This document shows, one piece after another, positions 9,016-16,703 of a stretch of DNA of 64,000 nt; position 1 is the stretch's first letter; each line of letters opens with the position of its first letter. Origin of the DNA: Micromonospora_I sp040659735 (GTDB lineage Bacteria; Actinomycetota; Actinomycetes; Mycobacteriales; Micromonosporaceae); contig NZ_JBFANZ010000029.1 in assembly GCF_040659735.1 (NCBI RefSeq), positions 1 to 64,000 on the forward strand. The letters are read 5' to 3'. The translations under genes and the position numbers were made by a program. The notes beneath the pieces were generated by a model. It saw nothing but the letters and a program-made list of their open reading frames with translations. It made no database searches and was not told where the DNA came from.

Positions 9016-10071
9016 ATGCCTACCGTCGCGCTACGCCCCGCCGAGCCGCTCACCCGGCCCGACGCGGTGCACCCCCGCACCGCGCGGCGCGTCCTCGTCG
9101 TGACCGGGGCGCTCGCGCTGCTCGCCACCGTGGTGCTGGCGAGCTTCGCGCTGGGCAGCAAGCCACTCGCCCCCGCGCAGGTGTGGCACGCGCTCGTGGC
9201 GCCCGACGGAGGTGAGGCCAGTCTCATCGTCCGCGAACTGCGCCTGCCCCGTACCCTGCTCGGGCTCGCGGTCGGGGCGGCCCTGGCCGTCGCCGGGGTG
9301 CTGCTGCAGGCATTGACCCGCAATCCCCTCGCCGAGCCGCGGATCCTCGGCATCAGCGCCGGAGCCTCGCTCGGGGTCGTCCTGGCGATCGCCGTCTTCG
9401 GGGTCGGCACGCTCGCCGGATACGTCTGGTTCGGCATCGTCGGCGCGCTGCTCGCCGGCGTCCTCGTCTACGCGATCTCCGCCCGCACCCGCGACGGCGC
9501 GAGCCCGGTCACCCTGGCGCTGTGCGGCGTGGCCCTCGACGCCAGCATCGGCGCGGTGGTGTTCGGTCTGCTCACCGTCGACGCCCGCACCTTCGAGGAA
9601 TACCGCTTCTGGGTGGTCGGTGGGGTAGCCGGCCGGGACACGTCGGTCGCCGTGCAGGTCGCGCCATTCGTCGCCGCCGGACTGCTGCTGGCGGTCCTCG
9701 TCGCACGCGGTCTGGACGCGCTGGCGCTCGGCGACGACGTCGCCCGCGGCCTCGGACACCAGGTCGGACTGGTGCGCCTCGGCGGCGCCGTCGGCGCGGT
9801 CCTGCTGACCGGCGCGGCGGTGGCGGCGGCCGGGCCCATCGCCTTCGTCGGACTCGCTGTGCCCCACCTGGCCCGCGCTCTGGTCGGCGCGGACCACCGA
9901 TGGACGCTCGCGGTGGCCGCCCTGCTCGGGCCGGGCCTGCTGCTCGGCGCCGACATCATCGGACGACTGGTCGCGCCGCCCGGAGAGATCCCCGCCGGGG
10001 TCGTCACCGCCCTGGTCGGGGCACCGCTGCTGGCGATTCTGGTGCGTCGGGCGCGGGTGGTCACCGCATGA
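9016..10071 (+). CDS. Iron-siderophore ABC importer permease (FecC-like)
   Basis: A 351-residue FecCD/BtuC-family permease with about ten membrane segments. Family hallmarks are VRELRLPRTLLGLAVGAALAVAG, LLQALTRNPLAEPRILGISAGASLG and the ATPase-coupling loop AGPIAFVGLAVPHLARALVGADHR near the C-terminus. The start is the ATG at 9016 behind GCAGGAG. It opens a four-gene operon with overlapping ends (ATGA with the second permease) and sits directly behind the IdeR box. It forms the membrane channel for ferric siderophore uptake together with the next gene. Confidence 0.94.
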   Translation: MPTVALRPAEPLTRPDAVHPRTARRVLVVTGALALLATVVLASFALGSKPLAPAQVWHALVAPDGGEASLIVRELRLPRTLLGLAVGAALAVAGVLLQALTRNPLAEPRILGISAGASLGVVLAIAVFGVGTLAGYVWFGIVGALLAGVLVYAISARTRDGASPVTLALCGVALDASIGAVVFGLLTVDARTFEEYRFWVVGGVAGRDTSVAVQVAPFVAAGLLLAVLVARGLDALALGDDVARGLGHQVGLVRLGGAVGAVLLTGAAVAAAGPIAFVGLAVPHLARALVGADHRWTLAVAALLGPGLLLGADIIGRLVAPPGEIPAGVVTALVGAPLLAILVRRARVVTA

Positions 10072-11105
10072 CCACGTTGCCCGCCGGACGGTCGCTGCTG
10101 CGGATCGGCACCGTCAGCCTGCTCGTGCGGCGCCGCTCCCTCGTGGTCGCCGCCGCGCTCCTCGGTCTGCTCGCCGCCGCGATGGTGCTCAGTCTGTCGC
10201 TGGGCACGCCCTACGTAGCCCCCGCCGATGTGCTGCGGGCACTCGCCGCCGGTGGCACCCCGTACGACCTCGTGGTGCGGGAGCTGCGTCTGCCCCGCGT
10301 AGTGCTCGCGGCGGTCGCCGGAGCCGCGTTCGGGATCGCCGGCACCCTCGTGCAGAGCGTCAGCCGCAACCCCCTGGCCAGCCCGGACGTCATCGGGATC
10401 ACCCAGGGCGCCGGGCTCGCCGCCACCATCGCGCTGACCACGGGCGCGGCTGCGGCCCTCGTCGCCCCCGCCGCGCTCGCCGGTGGCCTGCTGGCCGCGG
10501 CCGCGGTGCTCGCGCTCGGCGCCCGGCACGGGTTGGCGGCGCAGCGCTTCGTGCTCGCCGGCGTCGCCGTCGCGGTGGCGCTGCGCGCGCTGATCGAGGT
10601 GGTCATGCTCTCCGCCGACCCGATCGACGGGCTGCGCGCGCAGATCTGGCTGCTCGGAACTCTGGCCGGTCGTGGCTGGAGCGAGGCCGCGTACATCGGG
10701 GGGACGCTGCTGGTGCTCCTCCCGGTGCTGCTCTGGGCCGGCTGGTCGCTCAACAACGCCGCCCTCGACGACGACACCGCCCGGGGGATCGGGCTGCGTC
10801 CGGTGGCGCGACGGATCGGGCTCGCCGTGACCGGTGTGCTCGCCGCGGCGATGGTGACCGCCCAGGTCGGCGCGGTGGACTTCGTCGCGCTGGTGGCCCC
10901 GCAGGTGGCCCGACGAATGGTCCGGGCAGAGCGCCCGCCGCTGCTCTGTGCCGCGCTCGTGGGCGCGCTCCTCGTCGTGTTGGCCGATCTCGCCGGCCGG
11001 CGGCTGTTCGCGCCCACCCAGTTACCGGCGGGCGTGCTGACCGCCGCGATCGGCGGCCCGTACCTGTTGTTCCTTCTTGTTCGCGGCCGCGGGAGGCCCT
11101 CGTGA
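10068..11105 (+). CDS. Iron-siderophore ABC importer permease (FecD-like)
   Basis: A 345-residue second FecCD permease, the partner of the preceding gene. It carries VRELRLPRVVLAAVAGAAFGIAGTLVQ, SRNPLASPDVIGITQGAGLAAT and the coupling loop VGAVDFVALVAPQVARRMVRAE. The ATG at 10068 overlaps the previous stop by four bases (ATGA), which indicates translational coupling. The ATPase gene follows with a GTGA overlap. Confidence 0.94.
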   Translation: MTTLPAGRSLLRIGTVSLLVRRRSLVVAAALLGLLAAAMVLSLSLGTPYVAPADVLRALAAGGTPYDLVVRELRLPRVVLAAVAGAAFGIAGTLVQSVSRNPLASPDVIGITQGAGLAATIALTTGAAAALVAPAALAGGLLAAAAVLALGARHGLAAQRFVLAGVAVAVALRALIEVVMLSADPIDGLRAQIWLLGTLAGRGWSEAAYIGGTLLVLLPVLLWAGWSLNNAALDDDTARGIGLRPVARRIGLAVTGVLAAAMVTAQVGAVDFVALVAPQVARRMVRAERPPLLCAALVGALLVVLADLAGRRLFAPTQLPAGVLTAAIGGPYLLFLLVRGRGRPS

Positions 11106-11941
11106 AGCTCTCCACCCGGGACCTCGTCGTCGGCTACGAGGACCGCGTCGTTCTCGACGGCCTCGACCTCGAGCTCCCCGCCGACGCGTTCACGGTCGTG
11201 CTCGGCCCCAACGCGTGTGGCAAGTCCACGCTGCTGCGCACGATGGCCCGGCTGCTCAACCCCCGCGCGGGCGCCGTGCTCCTCGACGGCGCCGCGATCC
11301 GCGACCTGCCGACCCGCGAGGTGGCCCAGCGGCTGGGGGTCCTGCCGCAGAGCCCCCTGGTCCCGGAGGGGATCACCGTCGCCGACCTGGTCGCGCGGGG
11401 ACGTCAGCCCTACCAGCGGTGGTGGCGGCAATGGTCGGCGCGGGACGCGACCGCGGTGCACGAGGCGATGACCCTCGCCGACGTCGCCACCCTGGCCGAC
11501 CGGCCGGTCGACACTCTCTCCGGCGGCCAGCGCCAACGCGTGTGGATCGCGATGACGCTCGCCCAGGAGACCGAGGCGCTCCTGCTCGACGAGCCCACGA
11601 CCTTCCTCGACCTGGCCCATCAGGTCGAGATCCTGGACCTGTTGCGCCGGCTGCGCGTGGAGCGCGGCCGTACCGTCGTGGCGGTCCTGCACGACCTCAA
11701 CCAGGCCGCCCGCTACGCCGACCACCTGATCGCCATGCGCGACGGCGCGGTCGTGGCGGCCGGAGCACCCGGCGAGATCCTCACCGCCGACCTGGTCCGC
11801 GAGGTCTTCGGACTCGACTGCGTGGTCGTGCCCTGCCCGGTGACCGGGGCGCCGCTCGTCGTACCGGGACCGCCCGCCGCCGCGCGACCCACGCCGGCAT
11901 CGCAGCCTCAACCAGCTCCGTCTCTCCTGAAAGGACCATGA
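11102..11941 (+). CDS. Iron-siderophore ABC importer ATPase (FecE/FepC-like)
   Basis: A 279-residue ATP-binding subunit. The Walker A is GPNACGKST (Gly-Pro-Asn-Ala-Cys, a normal FepC variation), the Q-loop LGVLPQS, signature LSGGQRQRVWIAMTLAQ, Walker B LLLDEPTTFLDL and the switch histidine VAVLHDLNQAARYADH. The last 30 residues form a Pro/Ala-rich tail of unknown use. The GTG at 11102 overlaps the upstream stop (GTGA). It energises the two permeases. Confidence 0.94.
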   Translation: MKLSTRDLVVGYEDRVVLDGLDLELPADAFTVVLGPNACGKSTLLRTMARLLNPRAGAVLLDGAAIRDLPTREVAQRLGVLPQSPLVPEGITVADLVARGRQPYQRWWRQWSARDATAVHEAMTLADVATLADRPVDTLSGGQRQRVWIAMTLAQETEALLLDEPTTFLDLAHQVEILDLLRRLRVERGRTVVAVLHDLNQAARYADHLIAMRDGAVVAAGAPGEILTADLVREVFGLDCVVVPCPVTGAPLVVPGPPAAARPTPASQPQPAPSLLKGP

Positions 11942-12882
11942 TGCGTCGTCTCACCGTCGCGCTCGTCGCGGCCGTCGTCGTCGGTGCCAGCCTCTCCGGC
12001 TGCGCCAAGAGCGACCCCGTTCCCGGTGCCGGAACGGACCAGACCCAGTCCATCACGCACGCCATGGGCGCCACGGCCGTGCCGCTGCGGCCGCAGCGGG
12101 TCGTGGTGCTCGACACCGACAAGATCGACACCGCGCTGTCGTTGGGCGTCGTGCCCGTCGGTGCCGCGCGCGCCGGTGAGGTGCTGGGCTGGCCGACCTA
12201 CTTCGGTGACAAGGTGTCGCAGATCAAGGAGGTCGGTGTCCTCACCGAACCCGACCTGGAGGCGATCACCGCGCTGAAGCCGGACCTGATCCTGGGCAGC
12301 AAGTTCCGCCAGGAGAAGTTCTACGACGAGTTGTCGGCGATCGCGCCGACGGTGTTCACCGAGAAGGTCGGCATCACCTGGAAGGAGAATTTCCTCCTCG
12401 ACGGCAAGGCGCTCGGCAAGGAAAAGCAGGCGCGCGACCTGCTCGACGGGTACCAGAAGCGGGCCAAGGACCTGGGCGCGAAGCTCGGCGATCCGGCCGC
12501 GAAGAAGATCTCGATCGTGCGCTTCATGCCCGCCGAGATCCGGGTCTACGGCCCGGAGTCGTTCTCCGGCATCGTCCTGACCGACGTCGGCCTCGGCCGC
12601 CCCGAGCGGCAACTCCTCGCGGGCAAGCAGGACAAGCGGATGGACAAGGTCAGCCCGGAGCGGATCGCCGAGGTCGACGGGGACGTCATCTTCGTCGCCG
12701 CGTACGGCGAGAAGGCCGCCGCGGAGCGTGCCAAGGTGACCGCCGGCGGACTGTGGACCAACCTCTCCGCGGTGAAGGCCGGCCGGTCCCACGTGGTGCC
12801 GGACGAGACCTGGATGACCGGCATCGGCGTGACCGCCGCGGGCAAGATCATCGACGACCTGGAGAAGTACCTGGCCAGCTGA
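11941..12882 (+). CDS. Iron-siderophore substrate-binding lipoprotein
   Basis: A 313-residue solute-binding lipoprotein. The signal peptide ends with lipobox LSGC, so it is anchored outside the membrane. The FecB/FepB-type domain follows: RPQRVVVLDTDKIDTALSLGVVPVGAA, VGVLTEPDLEAITALKPDLILGSKF and the C-terminal lobe with DGDVIFVAAYG. I chose the second of two tandem ATGs because AAAGGA sits six bases before it. It delivers ferric siderophore to the permeases encoded just upstream and ends the operon, with a hairpin terminator 11 nt further on. Confidence 0.92.
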   Translation: MRRLTVALVAAVVVGASLSGCAKSDPVPGAGTDQTQSITHAMGATAVPLRPQRVVVLDTDKIDTALSLGVVPVGAARAGEVLGWPTYFGDKVSQIKEVGVLTEPDLEAITALKPDLILGSKFRQEKFYDELSAIAPTVFTEKVGITWKENFLLDGKALGKEKQARDLLDGYQKRAKDLGAKLGDPAAKKISIVRFMPAEIRVYGPESFSGIVLTDVGLGRPERQLLAGKQDKRMDKVSPERIAEVDGDVIFVAAYGEKAAAERAKVTAGGLWTNLSAVKAGRSHVVPDETWMTGIGVTAAGKIIDDLEKYLAS

Positions 12883-12893
12883 ACGATCCCGCA

Positions 12894-12922
12894 GCGCCGG
12901 TCACGCTCGTCGTGACCGGCGC
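12894..12922 (+). terminator. Terminator of the iron importer operon
   Basis: A perfect 12-bp stem GCGCCGGTCACG / CGTGACCGGCGC with a 5-nt loop, 11 nt after the lipoprotein stop codon. Confidence 0.75.
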
Positions 12923-13048
12923 CGCGTTGGCCCCGCATGCCGTCGCGGTCTAAACTGGACCCGATCTTTCCGCCGGTGATGGCCCGTGTGCGCCGCGAAG
13001 CACATCTCTCATGACCAGACCCTCCGCCGCCGGAGCCCGTCCCGCCCG

Positions 13049-13567
13049 GTGAGCCCCGCGATCAGAGTGCGGCCCCGACGCGAACTGCGCGCCGTGCGTC
13101 GCCCCCGAGCGCACCGCTGCTGGGGCCATCTCATCGCCGCACCCCTCTGGCCCATGCACGGGGCCAATCTCGGCACCCTGTTGCGCACCTGCGACGCCGT
13201 CGGCGCCTGCCTCGCCGTACCACCGTTCGGCTGGGTGGACGAGGCGCTGGCGCGCGGCAACACGCTGCGGCGTCCCACCTGCGTCCACCGGGTCGGCGAC
13301 CCGCTGCGCTGGCTGGACGCCGAGCGGGCGGCGGGCGCGCGGCTCCTCGGCGTCGAGCTCGCCGACGAGGCGATCCGTCTCGCCGACCTGCCCGCCGCGC
13401 GGCGCCGCACCGTCGCCGTCCTCGGCCACGAGCGGACCGGCATCCCGCCGGCGGCCGTCGATCTCCTCGACGTGGTGGTGGAGATTCCCATGGTCGGCAC
13501 CGGTCTGAGCCTCAACGTCGCCGTTGCCGGCTCGCTGGTGCTGTACAAGCTCGCCGGGCTCGTGTAG
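13049..13567 (+). CDS. TrmH/SpoU-family RNA methyltransferase
   Basis: About 172 residues, a small SPOUT methyltransferase that would methylate ribose in tRNA or rRNA using S-adenosylmethionine. The three trefoil-knot motifs are present: HGANLGTLLRTCDAVGA (motif 1), VLGHERTGIP (motif 2) and EIPMVGTGLSLNVAVAGSLVLYK (motif 3). There is no N-terminal RNA-binding extension. The start is uncertain: GTG 13049 or an upstream GTG at 12986; neither has a strong ribosome site. RNA target unknown. Confidence 0.85.
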   Translation: MSPAIRVRPRRELRAVRRPRAHRCWGHLIAAPLWPMHGANLGTLLRTCDAVGACLAVPPFGWVDEALARGNTLRRPTCVHRVGDPLRWLDAERAAGARLLGVELADEAIRLADLPAARRRTVAVLGHERTGIPPAAVDLLDVVVEIPMVGTGLSLNVAVAGSLVLYKLAGLV

Positions 13568-13574
13568 CGCGCGG

Positions 13575-13841
13575 TCAGCCGGCGCGGTCGGCGGCACGGC
13601 CGTGGCGGGCGGGATCGAGGTCGTGGACGAGGCGCTCGAATTCGGGGCAGTGCATGAAGTCCTCGGCCGGGCAGGCCAACGCGTGCTCGACGAGGGACTT
13701 GGACTGCTGGGCCCGGGCGATGCGGCGGTCGAGCTCGGCGTGGTGACGGTCGAGCACGCCGCGCCGGGCGGCCGCGTCGTCAGCGGTGAGCATGACGCGC
13801 AGCTCGTCGAGGCCGAAACCGACCTGCCGCGCGTGGACGTC
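13575..13841 (-). pseudogene. Relic of a MerR-family regulator (C-terminal part only)
   Basis: The frame reads DVHARQVGFGLDELRVMLTADD, then a dimerisation coiled coil (RRGVLDRHHAELDRRIARAQQSKSLVEHAL) and a Cys-containing tail (ACPAEDFMHC). This is the C-terminal half of a MerR protein, starting in the middle of the usual ARxxGFxLDE helix. The helix-turn-helix part is missing: the ferredoxin stop codon lies 24 nt upstream and there is no suitable start. It is most simply a truncated remnant, possibly of the regulator of the decayed MFS exporter at 15.6 kb. Confidence 0.6.
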
Positions 13842-13864
13842 CCCAACCTCACGGGGCGGTACAC

Positions 13865-14092
13865 CTAGGCCTCGGGTGCGATCAGCCGGCCGTCGACCGC
13901 GTCGCGTACGGCGATCGCCTCCATCGGGCACGACTCCGCCGCGTCGAGCACCGACTCCTCCGGCGGGATCAGCTCGTCGAGCGGAATGGAGACGGCGTCG
14001 ACGAGGACGAAGTGATCGGGAGCGGCCCCCGCGCAGATCCCCGAACCGATGCAGCGTCGCGGATCGACGGTGACCCGCCACTCCGGGGTCAC
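13865..14092 (-). CDS. 3Fe-4S ferredoxin, partner of P450
   Basis: A 75-residue small ferredoxin. Three cysteines fit the actinobacterial 3Fe-4S type: RRCIGSGICAGAAPDHFVL supplies two and AESCPMEAI the third. The GTG at 14092 overlaps the P450 stop by four bases (GTGA), so translation is coupled and the protein is very likely the electron donor of that P450. A ferredoxin reductase gene is not in the window. Confidence 0.9.
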   Translation of the reverse strand: MTPEWRVTVDPRRCIGSGICAGAAPDHFVLVDAVSIPLDELIPPEESVLDAAESCPMEAIAVRDAVDGRLIAPEA

Positions 14093-15297
14093 CACGCCAC
14101 CGGCATCGTTCGCAGCCCGCGCACCAGCATGCCGCTCTTCCACTCCAACGACGGCTCCGGCACGGCGAGACGCAGACCGGGCAGATGGTGCAGCAGCGCG
14201 GCGAGCGCCACCTGCAGCTCCATCCGGGCCAGCTGCGCCCCGATGCAGTGGTGCACGCCGTGGCCGAAGCCCAGGTGCGGGTTGGCCGCCCGGGTGAAGT
14301 CGAGCGCGTCGGGATCGGCGAAGACCTCGCCGTCGCGGTTGGCGGAGGAGAGCGACCCGACCACCGGTTCGCCCGCGCGCACGAGCACCCCGCCGAGTTC
14401 GACGTCTTCGAGGGCGTAGCGGGCGAACGAGGAGGCCACCCCGAGTGGCACGTAGCGCAGCAGCTCCTCCACCGCTCCGGGCACCAGCTCGGGCTCGGCG
14501 CGCAACCGGGCGAGCTCGTCGGGGTGGGTGAGCAGGACGTAGACGAAGTTGGGGATCTGCGTCACGGTGGTCTCGTGCCCGGCCGCCAGCAACCCGGCCG
14601 CGAGCTGCACCATCTCCGTCTCGGTGAGCCGGTCGTGGTCGGCGTCGCGGGCCTGCACCAACGCGCCGATCAGGTCGTCGGTCGGCTGCCTGCGGCGCTG
14701 CGCGACCAACTCGGCCATGTAGGCGTACAGGTTGTCGATGTAGCCCCGGATCTGCTCGGGGGTCAGCGAGGTGGTCGACACGATCGCCTCGGACCAGACG
14801 TGGAAGCGGTCCTGGTCGGCGAGGGGGACGCCGAGCAGCTCGCAGATCACGGTGATCGGCAGGGGAGTGGCGAAGTCCTCGACGAGGTCGGCCGGTGGAC
14901 CGGCGGCGATCATCCGGGCGAGCAGTTCGTCGGCGACCTGCCGGGCGCGCGGCCGGAGCTGCTCCACGCGGCGGGCGGTGAACGCCTTGGCGACCAGGCG
15001 GCGCAGCCGGGTGTGCTCCGGCGGGTCCATCGAGAGGATGCCGCCCTCCATCTGCCGTGGCGTGATCCGGGGTTCGTCGCGGCCGACGCTCGCGGCGCGG
15101 CTGAACCGGGGGTCACCCAGGACGGTGCGAACGTCGGCGTGGCGGGTGGCGAGCCACGCCTCCTCGCCGAAGGGCAGACGTACCCGGATCAGGGGTTCCT
15201 GCCGGCGCAGCTGGACGTAGAACGGGTCGACGTTGAGCCGGTCGGGTGGATTGAAGGGGTAGGCGTGCGCGGCGTTGGCCTGTCGGGTGTCCGTCAC
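14089..15297 (-). CDS. Cytochrome P450
   Basis: A 402-residue soluble class I P450 of the CYP105/107 kind. Motifs: I-helix LLAAGHETTVTQ (oxygen activation), ExxR as EELLR, heme loop FGHGVHHCIGAQLAR with the Cys thiolate ligand, and the RLRRLVAKAFTARRVEQLRP C-helix. The GTG at 15297 follows GGGAGCCC. It is the first gene of a two-gene unit with its ferredoxin. Such stand-alone P450-ferredoxin pairs hydroxylate secondary metabolites or xenobiotics; the substrate cannot be read from the sequence. Confidence 0.93.
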   Translation of the reverse strand: MTDTRQANAAHAYPFNPPDRLNVDPFYVQLRRQEPLIRVRLPFGEEAWLATRHADVRTVLGDPRFSRAASVGRDEPRITPRQMEGGILSMDPPEHTRLRRLVAKAFTARRVEQLRPRARQVADELLARMIAAGPPADLVEDFATPLPITVICELLGVPLADQDRFHVWSEAIVSTTSLTPEQIRGYIDNLYAYMAELVAQRRRQPTDDLIGALVQARDADHDRLTETEMVQLAAGLLAAGHETTVTQIPNFVYVLLTHPDELARLRAEPELVPGAVEELLRYVPLGVASSFARYALEDVELGGVLVRAGEPVVGSLSSANRDGEVFADPDALDFTRAANPHLGFGHGVHHCIGAQLARMELQVALAALLHHLPGLRLAVPEPSLEWKSGMLVRGLRTMPVAW

Positions 15298-15552
15298 CGG
15301 GGGCTCCCTTCGCCGGGGGTGGCGCGGTGTGGCAGAGGAGCTCCACACCGTGTCGCGTGGACACCACGGATAGTAGAGAAATTGGTCAATCAGTGACAGC
15401 CCACGCGGACCTTCTGCTGGGAATGCCCGCGAAGCAACCGAATGCTGACCAGCTCGGCCCCGGAGATCACCGACGCTGCGGGTGCCGGATGGGTCGTCCC
15501 GTCAGGGATTTCATCCTAGGACGCTTTAGCGGGAGTGGCACAGGTAATCGGC

Positions 15553-15583
15553 TTGACCTCAACCGGCGTTGAGATCGCACGAT
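15553..15583 (+). promoter_or_regulatory. SoxR/MerR-type promoter in front of the MFS relic
   Basis: TTGACC at 15553-15558, then a 19-nt spacer holding the perfect repeat CTCAAC-CGGC-GTTGAG (15558-15573 region), then CACGAT. A 19-nt spacer with an operator inside it is typical of MerR-family activated promoters, and the CCTCAA half-site resembles SoxR boxes. It shares the 15-mer GGCTTGACCTCAACC with the promoter at 45.9 kb. Confidence 0.6.
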
Positions 15584-15811
15584 GCTCAGCGCGCCGGACC
15601 CGCGTCAGGGGAGCCGATCGGACCGCGATGTCGACCCACCGCACCCGCCCGCGCCGGCTTCCGAGCCGGGGCTGCTGTCCCGGCACCTGCGCCCGCTGAC
15701 CCTCGGGATCGTCGCGCTTGCCTCGCTGATCGCGTTCGAGGCCCTCGCGGTCGGCTGGCGTTGCTCGGGGCGGTGCTCGCGGGCCGCGTGCGGGTGGCCC
15801 GACGCGGTTAG
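15582..15811 (+). pseudogene. Relic of an MFS exporter with internal deletion
   Basis: The first 60 codons read MLSAPDPRQGSR and then HLRPLTLGIVALASLIAFEALAVG, which is the first membrane segment of a drug-exporter-type MFS protein. About 15755 the frame changes and the sequence reads RLALLGAVLAGRVRVARRG and stop (15809-15811), which looks like the last helix and basic tail of such a transporter. More than 1 kb of coding sequence would have been deleted. The SoxR-like promoter just upstream is intact. Confidence 0.55.
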
Positions 15812-15837
15812 CATGGCGGTCTCGGACGGGAGATCAT

Positions 15838-16005
15838 GTGAAGAAAACGGCGACTACGTACGGCGGCGGCATGGCGATCGGCATCGCGCTCGGCGCGGCA
15901 CTCGGCCTGACCGTGTTCGACAACATCGCGATGGGCATCGCGCTCGGCGCGGGCATCGGTGCGGCGTTCGCGGCGGTGACGAACAACGAGAAAACGAAGT
16001 CCTGA
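15838..16005 (+). CDS. Small glycine-zipper membrane protein
   Basis: A 55-residue protein starting at GTG 15838 behind GGGAG. It reads VKKTATTYGGGMAIGIALGAALG, then LTVFDNIAMGIALGAGIGAAFAAV and a polar tail TNNEKTKS. Two hydrophobic helices with GxxxG spacing (a glycine zipper) suggest a small integral membrane protein that packs tightly or oligomerises. Function unknown. It may be an antiporter-like or stress microprotein, but nothing here decides it. Confidence 0.6.
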   Translation: MKKTATTYGGGMAIGIALGAALGLTVFDNIAMGIALGAGIGAAFAAVTNNEKTKS

Positions 16006-16027
16006 CGCGCCGTCGGCACCGCTCCGG

Positions 16028-16663
16028 TCAGATCGCCGCCACGAGCGTGATCACTCCGGCGGCGACGAGCACCCCGGCCCACAGTCGGTCGAGGTTGAAC
16101 CAGGCCGTGCGCAGCACGCCCAGCCCGACCACCTCGTACACCAGCAGCGCCAGCAGCGCCGCGGTGCCGAACATCGCCGCGGTGTGCACCCCGGCCGCGG
16201 CCAACCCGTCGAACGCGTCGACGGGCGCCGCGGTCGCGTGCGTGTGATGCCGGTCCGCCGCCGCCGGGCCGGCCGCGAGCACCGGCAACAGCATCAGGCC
16301 GGCGCCGTGTGCCGAGGAGACAAGGAACGACCAGCCGGCGAGCTGCGGGAGACTCAGCCGCATCCCGGCCCAACGGAAGTGACGGTCGGAGAGCATCCGC
16401 CACAGCCCGAAGCCGACCAGCAGGACACCCCCGCCGAGCGCGACCGCGGTGCTCGTGCCGGTCGAGCGGGTGGCGGTGACCAGGCTGGCGACGATCGCCA
16501 CCGACGCGGCGTGCCCGGCCGCGATGGGCGGCAGTGACCAGAGCAGTGCCGCCCGGCGCTGTTCCTGCATGCCGCGGGCGACCGCGAAGAGCCAGCCCAT
16601 CGCGGGGTTGAGACCGTGGAAGGCGCCGAGCGCGGCCAGCGCCGCCAGTTGCGGCCAGCTCAT
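16028..16663 (-). CDS. Multi-pass membrane protein with N-terminal HGLNPAMGW motif
   Basis: A 211-residue protein with about six membrane helices. The N-terminus has ALGAFHGLNPAMGWLFAVARGMQ, a His/Asn/Pro pattern that recalls nickel/cobalt and UreH-type transporters. A His-rich loop (ADRHHTHATAAPVDAFDG, near residue 145) could bind metal. It follows the SBP56 gene on the same strand with a 40-nt gap and probably forms an operon with it. A metal or sulfur-compound transport role is an inference; I do not recognise an exact family. Confidence 0.7.
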   Translation of the reverse strand: MSWPQLAALAALGAFHGLNPAMGWLFAVARGMQEQRRAALLWSLPPIAAGHAASVAIVASLVTATRSTGTSTAVALGGGVLLVGFGLWRMLSDRHFRWAGMRLSLPQLAGWSFLVSSAHGAGLMLLPVLAAGPAAADRHHTHATAAPVDAFDGLAAAGVHTAAMFGTAALLALLVYEVVGLGVLRTAWFNLDRLWAGVLVAAGVITLVAAI

Positions 16664-16703
16664 CGGCGCCCCACCGCGGTGCCCCCACTACGGGGGAGAC
16701 GGG

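Noticed and set aside
9031..10529. Long minus-strand open frames opposite the permease genes
   Set aside because: Low-complexity Arg/Gly/Gln shadows; the plus frames carry all FecCD motifs and overlapping starts.
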